A stretch of 21,823 nt of DNA from positions 1-21,823 of IMG/VR virus record IMGVR_UViG_3300031276_000129; one strand, written 5' to 3'. Shown here piece after piece: positions 6,055-14,364 of the stretch. Source of the stretch: a virus. The translations under genes and the position numbers were made by a program. Each line of letters begins with the position of its first letter. Positions within the stretch are counted from its first letter, which is position 1. The notes under the pieces were generated by a model, which saw only the letters and a list, made by a program, of their open reading frames with translations, made no database searches and was not told the origin of the DNA.

Positions 6055-6522
6055 ATGGTTAAGGTAAAATATCCGGTAAGTATATCAAACAGACAGCGTC
6101 CATTCGTTTTTGTCGCAGGATCTGGTGGGGCATGGATTGATCAAGTTGAGAAAGGGCTTGAGAGTCTTCCTAAGTGCACACTTATTATTCCCTCTGATGG
6201 TCCAGTGGAAGGAGTTACCGAGGATTGGGGGATGTGGAGGTATCGTGCAGCGTGGGAAGCAGACGTTATAGCCATTTGGTTTGGATCAGGTAATGATCAG
6301 GAACTCAAGTTAATTGAGCTAGGGCTACACGTGGGGAGATATTGTTCAGGAAGCGGTGCTCGAAGAATGATTATTGGAGTAGATAAAGGTTGTCGGTTTA
6401 AGGATAAGATCGAGGCAATCGTAAATGCTTCAAACATCAATCTTCAAGGGTCTTGGAAATTTGAGATAATAGATTCACTGGACCGTTTTTGTTTAAAAGT
6501 TAAAAACTGTGCCACAAGGTAA
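6055..6522 (+). CDS. Nucleoside 2-deoxyribosyltransferase-like protein
   Basis: The product is 155 residues. ATG 6055 has AGGAG seven bases upstream. The N-terminal FVFVAGSGG is a glycine-rich strand-loop of the Rossmann-like fold. The middle, WGMWRYRAAWEADVIAIWF (58-76), matches the family layout of a W-x3-E/A-x-ADVI-strand. KLIELGLHVG (85-94) matches the S/L-x-x-ELG motif that carries the active-site glutamate, here E88. Family members swap bases on deoxynucleosides or hydrolyse the N-glycosidic bond. In a phage the role could be nucleotide salvage, base modification, or NAD or nucleotide-signal metabolism, none of which the sequence can decide. Its end overlaps the GTG start of the next gene by 14 bases. 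Confidence 0.7.
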   Translation: MVKVKYPVSISNRQRPFVFVAGSGGAWIDQVEKGLESLPKCTLIIPSDGPVEGVTEDWGMWRYRAAWEADVIAIWFGSGNDQELKLIELGLHVGRYCSGSGARRMIIGVDKGCRFKDKIEAIVNASNINLQGSWKFEIIDSLDRFCLKVKNCATR

Positions 6523-6928
6523 AGCAAAAAAAATCAAAGAAGATAAGCAGGCGTCTTTGTTTTTTTCTGTGGAAAGTAATATTCCTTCGGAAAAATTGAG
6601 GCCAGGTGGGTCGGTCAAGAGTGATCCTGTCTTATACGGTGGAATATCAATTGAGGAGCTTGTAAGTCGGTTCGTATCTTTAGCAGAAAAATATTCAGGT
6701 GAGTATCGTGCTGTAGAGTGGAATGGGAGTGGGGAGATCGATTTCAGGTCCAATAGGTTTAGTGAAGTACAAGAGGCTATGGAAATGGTTTCTGTTTTGT
6801 CTTCTAAACATGAATTTACCTGTGTATTTAGAGTTATGATGTTTGCTAAGGATGATAATGGATTTCGTTATTCGGTGAATATTAAATTACCAGGAGTTCT
6901 TAGAGCGGACGCTTTTGTTGTCAAATAG
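6509..6928 (+). CDS. Unknown phage protein
   Basis: The product is 139 residues from GTG 6509, inside the end of the previous gene. The SD is poor, so the exact start is uncertain and translational coupling is likely. The first 30 residues are lysine-rich and look disordered (MPQGKAKKIKEDKQASLFF). The remainder alternates helix (SIEELVSRFVSLAEKYSGEY) and strand (CVFRVMMFAKDDNGFRYSV). No family is recognised. A 56-base AT-rich spacer follows, one of the few gaps in this block. Confidence 0.55.
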   Translation: MPQGKAKKIKEDKQASLFFSVESNIPSEKLRPGGSVKSDPVLYGGISIEELVSRFVSLAEKYSGEYRAVEWNGSGEIDFRSNRFSEVQEAMEMVSVLSSKHEFTCVFRVMMFAKDDNGFRYSVNIKLPGVLRADAFVVK

Positions 6929-6984
6929 TTAGCTAAATATTGCCTCTTTCTTTTTATTTGATTAAGTTAGAGTTGAGGTGATAT

Positions 6985-7473
6985 TTGAAAAACAAAAATC
7001 AAAAGTATTTTGATTATGTTATGAGAATGGCTGTTTCTTCTCTGTCAGATAATGAAATTATGATTTGTCATGGTTTTTTGTCTCCTGAACTTGGACCTGG
7101 TGAAGGAGACATCATTGGTGATTATTCTGATGCGTTTGCATGGATAGAGACAAATGATGTGGTTTATCATTTTAGTATAAGTCAAGAGCGTCCAGTTAAT
7201 GGAAAGAAAAGAAACGTATCAAAGTTTAATTTTTATTGTACATATCAGCCTACTTTTGTTCGCAAGTATAGCTCGGTTAAAGCTGTTAGGCTTCATGGTA
7301 AAACAGGCAGTAATGGTCCATGGTCAGATATTCTTTTGCAAGGGAAACGATCAATTGGTAGGAGAAAGATAACATCTAAAGTGAACATCGGTAAAAAAAA
7401 TAAAGTTACTTTAGATAAAGTTAAGTCTTCTTTGGAGATAAAAAGTGGCAAGAAATGGAAAGCTATCGCTTGA
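6985..7473 (+). CDS. Unknown phage protein with basic C-terminus (TTG start)
   Basis: The product is 162 residues. The start codon is TTG, but it is preceded by GAGGTGAT, one of the best SD sites in the window, three bases away, so the start is well supported. Residues 1-110 look like a mixed alpha/beta domain (MICHGFLSPELGPGEGDIIG, later YHFSISQERP). Residues 120-162 are strongly basic (GKRSIGRRKITSKVNIGKK), which suggests nucleic acid contact. The 56-base spacer before it may hold a promoter, but no clear -35/-10 pair is seen. The last 29 bases overlap the next gene. Confidence 0.6.
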   Translation: MKNKNQKYFDYVMRMAVSSLSDNEIMICHGFLSPELGPGEGDIIGDYSDAFAWIETNDVVYHFSISQERPVNGKKRNVSKFNFYCTYQPTFVRKYSSVKAVRLHGKTGSNGPWSDILLQGKRSIGRRKITSKVNIGKKNKVTLDKVKSSLEIKSGKKWKAIA

Positions 7474-7831
7474 GCATTACGGGCCTGGGCGTTGGAAAAC
7501 GGTTGATGGTAGATTTGTTGTACTGAGGCAACTGGAGCCCATCAATCCTATGTTGGTTACGTCTTCATGGAAGATAAAGAACGTTTATTCTATTCGTGAT
7601 TTAAGGGAGTACGATGGGCCCAGGGAGTTCCCAGAGTTTGCTCCTGAGGTTGGTTTGGTAGGTTCATACCGAGAGGTATATCCATGGCTTGGAAAGTTTA
7701 CAGGTGAGGGTAGCTTTGAGATTGGCAATCCAGATAGAGTTGAGGCTAAGACGTCAGGTGGTGCAGTAGCAGTGTCGATAAAGGAGAAGCGTGAGTGTCT
7801 CAGTCGTCTGAGATATACTTTGATGGATTGA
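7445..7831 (+). CDS. Unknown phage protein
   Basis: The product is 128 residues from GTG 7445, which has GGAGAT five to seven bases upstream within the previous gene. The sequence is rich in aromatic residues, prolines and glycines (HYGPGRWKTVDGRFVVLRQL, later YPWLGKFTGEGSFEIGNPD), which suggests a beta fold. FVVLRQLEPINPMLV and the repeated W/Y positions do not match a family I recognise. The end is helical (KEKRECLSRLRYTL). It is probably co-transcribed with the HNH-like and terminase genes downstream, 15 bases away. Confidence 0.55.
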   Translation: MARNGKLSLEHYGPGRWKTVDGRFVVLRQLEPINPMLVTSSWKIKNVYSIRDLREYDGPREFPEFAPEVGLVGSYREVYPWLGKFTGEGSFEIGNPDRVEAKTSGGAVAVSIKEKRECLSRLRYTLMD

Positions 7832-7846
7832 GGATGATGGAGAAAG

Positions 7847-8590
7847 ATGATGGCCGGATTGTCGTTTCATGAATTATGGGATCAGTCTGAAGCTTTTAGG
7901 ATTATGCTTATAAGTCAAAGGTGCTTCAACGCAGCAAATAGGTTTGATCTAGGGTTGGCTGAAGCATTATGGGATGACCGGTTTCCAAGAATAGGGTGGG
8001 ATTTTTGTCAGGTGGATGGGTGTACCTGTTTGGTAAAAGCTGGTGAGAGATGTATAAAGCATATTCATGACGTGGACAATATTCCTAGTTTTAAATGGGC
8101 TAAGGGATATTTGTATCATTATGTCACCAGGAATTCACATGATAAAAATAGGCCCGTAAGAAGGTATTATGATTACGAAAGAAACGATTTGTACGTATGG
8201 AGATATAATTATGGAAAAGTAAACCCTGGGTATAAAATAAGGCAGATAGACAGAAATCCTTTTAATCATAGGATCGGAAATCTTTTTTTATTGAGTCGGT
8301 ACATTGCCCCAGCTTATGACGCAGACGTCATTAATGCTTCGGAGGCTTTGAAAATGGATGATGTTATGCCAGAGGTACTAAGAGACCGTCTTGGAGGTGG
8401 ACGAAGAAGTGGATGGGTATATGGAATAGATGGTATTGCGAAGACTGCTGGTATCAGAGAAGGTAGGGTTAGACAGGAGATAAGTCGTGGCAATCTTTGT
8501 CCTGGTGATCTTTCATCCGTTGTTGATTTTTGTAAAAGACACCAGGAAAAGCGTATATTAAAGATGGAGCGAATGAAAAATGGCAGATAA
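7847..8590 (+). CDS. HNH-endonuclease-derived protein with degenerate catalytic motif
   Basis: The product is 247 residues. C54-x4-C59-x-C61-x7-C69-x2-H72 resembles the CxxxGC...C..H zinc knuckle placed before phage HNH nucleases. Residues 126-150, NPGYKIRQIDRNPFNHRIGN then LFLLS, follow the HNH_3 pattern (G-x-x-I-D-H-x-D-x-N-P-x-N-N-R-x-x-N-L). However, the usual first histidine is Q133 and the Asn of N-N-R is H141. Residues 190-232 (GIDGIAKTAGIREGRVRQEI) look like a C-terminal helix-turn-helix. HNH proteins beside terminases assist packaging cleavage in some phages such as HK97. Loss of both residues suggests DNA binding without cutting, or an altered active site. It overlaps the next gene by 11 bases. 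Confidence 0.6.
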   Translation: MMAGLSFHELWDQSEAFRIMLISQRCFNAANRFDLGLAEALWDDRFPRIGWDFCQVDGCTCLVKAGERCIKHIHDVDNIPSFKWAKGYLYHYVTRNSHDKNRPVRRYYDYERNDLYVWRYNYGKVNPGYKIRQIDRNPFNHRIGNLFLLSRYIAPAYDADVINASEALKMDDVMPEVLRDRLGGGRRSGWVYGIDGIAKTAGIREGRVRQEISRGNLCPGDLSSVVDFCKRHQEKRILKMERMKNGR

Positions 8591-9314
8591 AATTGTAAAA
8601 TTAAAGGATCATCACGATAAGAGACAGAAGAACGGGCGTTCTAATACCAGCGTTTCAAAGGACAATGTTAGGAATTATGATCCAGGTGCGCAAATTAGAC
8701 GTCTAAAGTGTTATCCGGAAGTTGACCAGATGGTTCGGCAAGGTTCTTATGTCAAAGACGTTGTTACCTATATACATGGGGAGGGAGAACTTACCCATCT
8801 ATCAGCAGAAGCAGTTGGCCATATAGTAATGAGATATAAGCGTCATGTTTTTTCAGATCACATGGTTGAAGATTCCGGGGACGTAATAAAAAAGATAGGA
8901 GATTTAGATAAGGATAATCCTGCATCTGTTGTTTTTGCGTTGCAGGAAATGTATTACTTAATGATGGATAGAATAAGAATGGAGTCCGAGACAGAAAAAA
9001 CTCTGAATAAACTTTTTTCTACGACTCATAAAGAATTTATGACTATGACGATAGTTGGTAGAGAACTTCTTAAATTTATGAAAGAGTTCGACATGATGAA
9101 CAGTACGACTCCATTGTCTCAAAAAAGTGGGTCATTTCCGGGAGGGGTAGACGTTGGTGGGGTAGCCACGAATCCTAATCCTGAGTCTAGACAGAAGTTA
9201 TTGGGTATTCTTGGAATTGTTATGAATAATCCGGATATGTTATCTGGAATGCTTGACAAGGTTAATGAGGGTGAAAAAAAGAGCAATAGGCCAAAGAGGA
9301 AGAAAACCAAGTGA
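8580..9314 (+). CDS. Putative terminase small subunit
   Basis: The product is 244 residues and is assigned mainly by position directly upstream of, and overlapping, the large subunit. Residues 41-85 (RRLKCYPEVDQMVRQGSYVK then DVVTYIHGEGELTHLSAEAV) have the helix pattern of a helix-turn-helix DNA-binding segment in which a repeated-unit recognition helix would fit. The middle is long amphipathic helix (FALQEMYYLMMDRIRMESET), consistent with oligomerisation. The C-terminus is very basic (KKSNRPKRKKTK). Small terminases bind phage DNA and regulate the motor. No specific family signature is visible, so this could be another packaging-associated DNA-binding protein. The stop overlaps the GTG start of terL. 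Confidence 0.5.
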   Translation: MADKIVKLKDHHDKRQKNGRSNTSVSKDNVRNYDPGAQIRRLKCYPEVDQMVRQGSYVKDVVTYIHGEGELTHLSAEAVGHIVMRYKRHVFSDHMVEDSGDVIKKIGDLDKDNPASVVFALQEMYYLMMDRIRMESETEKTLNKLFSTTHKEFMTMTIVGRELLKFMKEFDMMNSTTPLSQKSGSFPGGVDVGGVATNPNPESRQKLLGILGIVMNNPDMLSGMLDKVNEGEKKSNRPKRKKTK

Positions 9315-11395
9315 TAATCGAGACAAAAACAGGCCGACGAAAATCAGTTCTTACAAATGATGAAGTTGCTAGGGAACTTTTAAAGAGGATGAAAGGCCTT
9401 GGTAGAGATGAGTTGTCTTGGCTTGGTCAGATAGCAGAAGAACTTCAGTTTTTAATTAAAGATGGTAAGGATGGTTTTGAGGCAGTAGATGAGATTAGAG
9501 AAAAATCATCGATGTATCTTAATCATGCTGATCGTCATTATGAGGGGAGAATTCTTGGTGTTGAAGAATTCTGTATGGACAAAAATTATCTTGGGCATAT
9601 AGGTGCATATCTTTATGATCAATGGAAAAAGGATCTAATAGAGCTTTTCCGTGGTCAATATAATGAGGCCATTGTTACGGGGAGCATCGGTAGTGGGAAG
9701 ACTACGTTCATTGATATTGGTCTCTCTTACATGTTTTATGAACTATGTATGCTTAGGGATCCACAGGCCACATTTGGATTAATGCCTGGTTCTGAGATTG
9801 TACTAGTGTGTTTTAATCGTGATCAGCAACTTGCCAGGGATGTTACTTTTGGTGGGTTTAAGAGGAAGATAGAGGGGAGTCCTTTTTTTCAGCATCTTGG
9901 AATGAAGTTTGGAACCTCGGAACTCTCTTATCCAAGGAAGAATATCAAAGTAATAGCAATATCGGCTAAGTCAGCTAATGCGTTGGGACGAGATGTTTTT
10001 GGTGGAATCATTGACGAAACTGATTTTATTGACGGAAGTATTCTAAAGGGGAATGGTGGGCTTCCACGTCCAGGCGAGAAGCCGTTTGTTGAGATGCTTC
10101 ATGAGTCAATAAAAAGAAGAATGGCTTCTAGATATGATAGGGCTGGAGTTTTACCAGGTAAATTATTTATGGCGTCTTCTGCCAGACATAAAAAGTCGTT
10201 TTCAAACAGGAGGATAAGTGAAGCCGCAATTGATCCAAGCGTTTTCTGTAGGGATTATGCTATTTATGATGTTGCTCCTAGTGATAGGTTTTCTAAAGAT
10301 AAATTTTGGGTAATGATTGGAAATGAGCGCATAAACCATGAGATTTTGTCTAGGAAAAAGTATCGTTCTATAGGGGAAAATGGTCGAAGAAAATTAGAAG
10401 AACAGGGATGTAGATTTATAAGGGTTCCTATTAATTTCAAATCTGATTTTGAGCGTAACATAGAAGATGCTATTCGTGATATTGCTGGTGTAGTAACAGT
10501 AGCAGTATCTCCTTTCTTTCAGATTCGTAGTCGACTATATGAAATGATAGACCCAACATTGACGTCTCCGGTAAAGGTTACTGAGTGGTGCACAGACAGT
10601 GTTCTTGAAATAGATTGGAGTTTGCTTTCTAAGAGATATAGGAGAAGGATTGGTCCTGGCGATTATGTGGAGGACTTGGGTCCAGTTCGTCATCCTGGAG
10701 CACCAAGACATGTCCACTTGGATTTAAGCCTGGGTCTTACAGATCCGGCTGGAATGTGTATTGCTCATGAAGTGGGGAAGATCAGCATTGAGAGGAGAGC
10801 TTCAGATGGAACACTTGCCAAGGAAGAAGTTCCTTTGATTGAGGTTGATTTTCTTATGAGGATTATTGCTCCACCAGGTGGGGAGATTGATTTTGGTGCG
10901 ATCCGTGGTGTTATTTATGATTTTCAGAGACATGGATTTAATATTGCTTTTGCTTCGATGGATTCTTTTCAGTCAAGGGATACATTACAGCAGCTTGCCT
11001 CGAAGGGGATAGATGGAGAGATAATCTCTGTAGACAAGACGGTTGAACCATATACGTGTATGAAGACAGCTATTTACGAGGGACGTCTAAGTGTGTACAA
11101 TTATCCAATTTTGATTGAGGAACTTGAGCAGTTAGAGCGAGATGAGGTTAAAAGCAAGGTAATTCATCCTCCAAATGGTAGCAAAGATGTAGCAGATGCT
11201 TTATGTGGGGTTGTTTTTAGCCTTACAACGAAACAATCGTATAATGCATCAATACTAGTTGGTATAAATGAATATTCAGGTGAAGATAAAAGAGATGATG
11301 AATGGATACGTAGTACAATGGTTCGATCAGGGGAAAAGGCCCCTGTCGAGGTTAAAAATGGTGAATACGATGGCCCGCTTATATTTAGTGGGTGA
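9311..11395 (+). CDS. terL: Terminase large subunit (DNA packaging ATPase-nuclease)
   Basis: The product is 694 residues. GTG 9311 overlaps the previous stop, with AGAGGAAG about ten bases upstream. The ATPase domain has Walker A TGSIGSGKTT (123-132) and Walker B with FGGIIDETD (D235, E236). SSARHK at about 289-294 fits a coupling motif. The C-terminal RNase H-like nuclease domain shows HVHLDLSLGLTDPAG (D471), a central strand FASMDSFQS (D551) and SKDVADALCGVVF (D626/D629), the three acidic positions expected for metal-dependent cutting. The protein would dock on the portal, translocate DNA by ATP hydrolysis and cut it at initiation and headful completion. It is longer than T4 gp17 by several tens of residues, mainly in an N-terminal helical region. 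Confidence 0.93.
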   Translation: MIIETKTGRRKSVLTNDEVARELLKRMKGLGRDELSWLGQIAEELQFLIKDGKDGFEAVDEIREKSSMYLNHADRHYEGRILGVEEFCMDKNYLGHIGAYLYDQWKKDLIELFRGQYNEAIVTGSIGSGKTTFIDIGLSYMFYELCMLRDPQATFGLMPGSEIVLVCFNRDQQLARDVTFGGFKRKIEGSPFFQHLGMKFGTSELSYPRKNIKVIAISAKSANALGRDVFGGIIDETDFIDGSILKGNGGLPRPGEKPFVEMLHESIKRRMASRYDRAGVLPGKLFMASSARHKKSFSNRRISEAAIDPSVFCRDYAIYDVAPSDRFSKDKFWVMIGNERINHEILSRKKYRSIGENGRRKLEEQGCRFIRVPINFKSDFERNIEDAIRDIAGVVTVAVSPFFQIRSRLYEMIDPTLTSPVKVTEWCTDSVLEIDWSLLSKRYRRRIGPGDYVEDLGPVRHPGAPRHVHLDLSLGLTDPAGMCIAHEVGKISIERRASDGTLAKEEVPLIEVDFLMRIIAPPGGEIDFGAIRGVIYDFQRHGFNIAFASMDSFQSRDTLQQLASKGIDGEIISVDKTVEPYTCMKTAIYEGRLSVYNYPILIEELEQLERDEVKSKVIHPPNGSKDVADALCGVVFSLTTKQSYNASILVGINEYSGEDKRDDEWIRSTMVRSGEKAPVEVKNGEYDGPLIFSG

Positions 11396-11410
11396 AATGG
11401 AGAAATTTTC

Positions 11411-12652
11411 ATGACGAATCGTTTAGAAGAAATAAGAGCTTTAAAGGAAATGATAGCAAATACAGCGTCGACGGGAAGGAGAAGGCGTGGGATGTTAATG
11501 TCCGAAGAGCCGGAAGACAATGAGGATGATTTTGTTATACCGATGAGAATAAAGAACAAGAAGATTAAAAATAAAAAAACAACTACCAGTATACGTTCGA
11601 AGAGGACATTCAAGGAGTGGTTTATCGAGGTAGCAGATTTCATAGAGGAAATAACAGGTATGGAGTTGGATGTACTTCCAGATATTCCTTGGAGTAAGAT
11701 GTACAGGGATAAGATGACAGTAGATGAGGCTGTCCATAATGCTTTAAGGATTGCAGAAGAAGACGTTGAAGAGGATTTTAGTAATTTGTCTTATAGTGAT
11801 TGGTTGTCGGGAGTAAATGAGGAACTGTTATCTTCTGGTAATGATACGACAGAAGAAATGAGAAAAAATGGTGCACTTACTCACAGTAAGCTTCATATGC
11901 TTTATATGGACTATAGGGATCCAAATGATGCAGTAGGGGAAATATTGAAAACTAGAGTTGTTTCTAAAACGAGAGTTACAAAAGAAGATGTTGATTGGAT
12001 TAGTAGATTGGACCGCAAGAGAGGTCCTGATTTGTCAAAGCTTATGCGTAGTCTTGGTATGTCATCGAGCAAAATATCCAAGACAAAGGAATTACCGATT
12101 GATGAGAGCCAGGACGATGAGGAAACTATTCCGGTATATTCTGATAGGTGTAGGGTTAATCCTATTGATGAGGCTCTTGGGATAATGCCTGTTAAAGAGT
12201 CTGTTGATATGGATATCATAAAAAATGCAATAGAAGGGGTAAATAAAGACAAGAGAAAATCAGGCAAGGTCAATATTGAGGAAGCATCTGTCCTTGGTGG
12301 TGATTTTGGAAGGTGGGGTAGTGCTACTGCAGCTGCTTCAGCGACTGGTTCTGGTATTGCGAAAAAGATTAGTAATGGAGACGTCAAGTATACATTTAAT
12401 CCTGATGGGATACCGCAGAGTGGAGAAGGTGGAACAACACTTTGGTTCAATTTTTCACCTGATAAAAAAGATGTGGATAATTATTGGATAGGCTTTCAGA
12501 TTAGTGGTGATAAAGAGGACCCAAATTGGGGTATCAAGATAAAGAAAGGTAAGGGATTAGGATCTTCGTCTACTGTTGCGTCAAAGACTGGGTTAAAATC
12601 GAGTGACCTGAAATCTGCATCTATTGGTATTAAAAACGAGTTGGGCAAATAA
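11411..12652 (+). CDS. Unknown protein between terminase and portal
   Basis: The product is 413 residues. ATG 11411 has GGAG eight bases upstream. The N-terminal region is an acidic linker (SEEPEDNEDDF) followed by a strongly basic patch (RIKNKKIKNKKTTTSIRSKR). A helical middle includes a region rich in acidic residues (IAEEDVEEDFSNLSYSDWL). The last 110 residues are glycine/serine-rich with aromatic strand-like segments (TLWFNFSPDKKDVDNYWIG), and look like a separate beta domain. No family is recognised. Its position between terL and the portal makes a head, packaging or core role plausible, but nothing in the sequence demonstrates it. In T4 tail genes sit at this place, and it does not look like a tail sheath or tube protein. 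Confidence 0.65.
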   Translation: MTNRLEEIRALKEMIANTASTGRRRRGMLMSEEPEDNEDDFVIPMRIKNKKIKNKKTTTSIRSKRTFKEWFIEVADFIEEITGMELDVLPDIPWSKMYRDKMTVDEAVHNALRIAEEDVEEDFSNLSYSDWLSGVNEELLSSGNDTTEEMRKNGALTHSKLHMLYMDYRDPNDAVGEILKTRVVSKTRVTKEDVDWISRLDRKRGPDLSKLMRSLGMSSSKISKTKELPIDESQDDEETIPVYSDRCRVNPIDEALGIMPVKESVDMDIIKNAIEGVNKDKRKSGKVNIEEASVLGGDFGRWGSATAAASATGSGIAKKISNGDVKYTFNPDGIPQSGEGGTTLWFNFSPDKKDVDNYWIGFQISGDKEDPNWGIKIKKGKGLGSSSTVASKTGLKSSDLKSASIGIKNELGK

Positions 12653-12663
12653 GGAAAACAATT

Positions 12664-14364
12664 ATGGGCAAAAAAGATTTTTCAGGTATTTCGTTTATTA
12701 GAGACGTTTTCAGGAGAGATAACCAGCGTCAGCAGTTGGCTGTATCAACAAAAGAGTTGGCTCATAATGCTGGTAGATTATCTTCCTTTGGATCTTCCTT
12801 TGGATCTTCTGTTGATGCCCAAATGAGTGGGGATGTTAAAAGCATGTTGGAGTTGGATCGTAGGATGCTTTACAGGTATCGGGATTATGAGGAGATGGAT
12901 GATTATCCTGATATTTCGTCAGCTTTGGACATTTATGCAGATGACGCAACCCAAGTAGACAGTGAAAAAGGTAAGACAGTCTGGGTTCATAGTTCAGATG
13001 AGCAAGTAAAAAATGAGCTTACAGATCTTTTTGATAAAAGGATAGAGGTTGATAACGTAATTTGGGAATTAACAAGAAATCTTTGCAAGTACGGTAACGA
13101 CATGGAGGAAATCCTAGTTGGGGATCATGGTGTTGTTGGTATTAGTTTTTTGCCTACTCCAACCATGAGAAGGGTTGAGAGTAGTCGTGGAGATTTACTT
13201 GGGTTTATTCAGACATTTTCTGACACGATGGATATTACTGCAGAACAATTTGAGAAGTTTAAGATACAGGGTGGAGCTAAATTAAGCGAGAGCAGGGATA
13301 TGGCAGCGTTTGAAGATTGGAGGGTTGCGCACACCCGTCTGACGTCTAAGCATCGTGAGGCTATGTATGGATGGTCAGTTGCCGATTCTGCAAGGTGGGT
13401 ATGGAAACGTTTGATGTTACTTGAGGATGCTGTCCTGGTTTATAAATTAACTCGCTCGCCATCGCGGTACGCATTCTATATTGATGTGGGAAAGACGAGC
13501 AAACAGGATGGTGAGAGAATAATGCAGGAGGCTATGCATAGATTAAAAAAGAAAAAATTCGTAGATAAAAATGGAAAACTAGATTTAAGGGCATCTCCTA
13601 TGTCAATGGATCAGGATTTTTTCTTATCTATGAGAGATGGAAGAGAGAGCACGCGAGTTGAGTCATTGATGGGTCCGTCGTATCAGCAGGTTGATGATGT
13701 TCAATATTTTTTATGGAAACTTTATGCAGCGTTAAAAGTCCCAAAAGCTTACATGGGATATGACGAAAACATGCCTAGTAAGGCTACGTTGAGTCAGGAA
13801 GACGTAAGATTTGCCAGAACTATTCTTCGCGTTCAACGAGAGGTGAGAAACGGTCTTAAGAAGATTTGTCGTGTTGATTTAGCTGCAAGAAAGATAGACC
13901 CTTCTGTTATAGATTTTGACGTAAAGATGACTGTTCCAAGTTCTGTTTTTGAACTTGGTCAGATGGAAGCGAGAAGAGCTAGGGCAGATCTGGCATCAAT
14001 GATGGAGCGACATGTATCATTGCTGTGGTTGCTTAAAAATGTCTATGGTATGAGTGATACAGAGGTTGAAGAAATAACAGCACAGAAAAAGAAAGAGGGT
14101 TCTGAGCGAGCTGCTATGGGGGGGGGCCTTGAATCTATTCAAGGCTCACCTTATCATCGTTTGGAGCATCCTCATCCTAGTAAAGTTCGTCCGTATGGGT
14201 CGATAACGGAGCGTGAGTTAATGTCTGGAAATAAGGAGCATGAGAAACAGATTGAGGAAACAATTTTAAAGGCGATAGGAAATCCTAGTAGTGTCTTAGG
14301 ACGTCAGCTTAAAGAGACAGGAATGTTTTTGCGTGAGATACTAAGCGCAGTTAAGACTAAATAG
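12664..14364 (+). CDS. Portal protein, T4 gp20 type
   Basis: The product is 566 residues, similar in size to T4 gp20. ATG 12664 follows AAGGAAAA. Family-typical segments are YRYRDYEEMDDYPDISSALD (74-93), where the pattern E-M-D-x-x-P-x-I-x-x-A-L-D-I-Y is characteristic. Others are NLCKYGND, a strand region LLEDAVLVYKLTRSPSRYAF (258-277) matching the gp20 R-A-P-x-R-x-F-Y-x-D-V-G block, YFLWKLYAALKVPKAYMGYD and the late SQEDVRFARTILRVQ. The dodecameric ring would sit at one vertex, nucleate prohead assembly and receive the terminase. The N-terminus has a short SSFG repeat. A 9-base G-run lies near the C-terminus (14118-14126). Confidence 0.9.
   Translation: MGKKDFSGISFIRDVFRRDNQRQQLAVSTKELAHNAGRLSSFGSSFGSSVDAQMSGDVKSMLELDRRMLYRYRDYEEMDDYPDISSALDIYADDATQVDSEKGKTVWVHSSDEQVKNELTDLFDKRIEVDNVIWELTRNLCKYGNDMEEILVGDHGVVGISFLPTPTMRRVESSRGDLLGFIQTFSDTMDITAEQFEKFKIQGGAKLSESRDMAAFEDWRVAHTRLTSKHREAMYGWSVADSARWVWKRLMLLEDAVLVYKLTRSPSRYAFYIDVGKTSKQDGERIMQEAMHRLKKKKFVDKNGKLDLRASPMSMDQDFFLSMRDGRESTRVESLMGPSYQQVDDVQYFLWKLYAALKVPKAYMGYDENMPSKATLSQEDVRFARTILRVQREVRNGLKKICRVDLAARKIDPSVIDFDVKMTVPSSVFELGQMEARRARADLASMMERHVSLLWLLKNVYGMSDTEVEEITAQKKKEGSERAAMGGGLESIQGSPYHRLEHPHPSKVRPYGSITERELMSGNKEHEKQIEETILKAIGNPSSVLGRQLKETGMFLREILSAVKTK
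12781..12804 (+). repeat. Two tandem 12-bp repeats in the portal gene
   Basis: The unit TCTTCCTTTGGA occurs twice in direct tandem, followed by a partial third copy (TCTTC). It encodes SSFGSSFGSS near the portal N-terminus, a flexible serine/glycine segment. The unit length keeps the frame, so copy-number change would not disrupt the protein. Confidence 0.8.

Noticed and set aside
6934-6941. TAAATATT shared by the spacers at 6934-6941 and 18101-18108 as a T4-like late promoter
   Set aside because: The motif is AT-rich, sits at different distances from the starts, also occurs inside a gene near 5413, and is not found in the other spacers, so chance is the simplest explanation.
11958-12185. 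Alternative + strand frames within the genes at 11411 and 18134
   Set aside because: They are fully nested in another frame of long, well-supported genes and show no SD or conserved motif.
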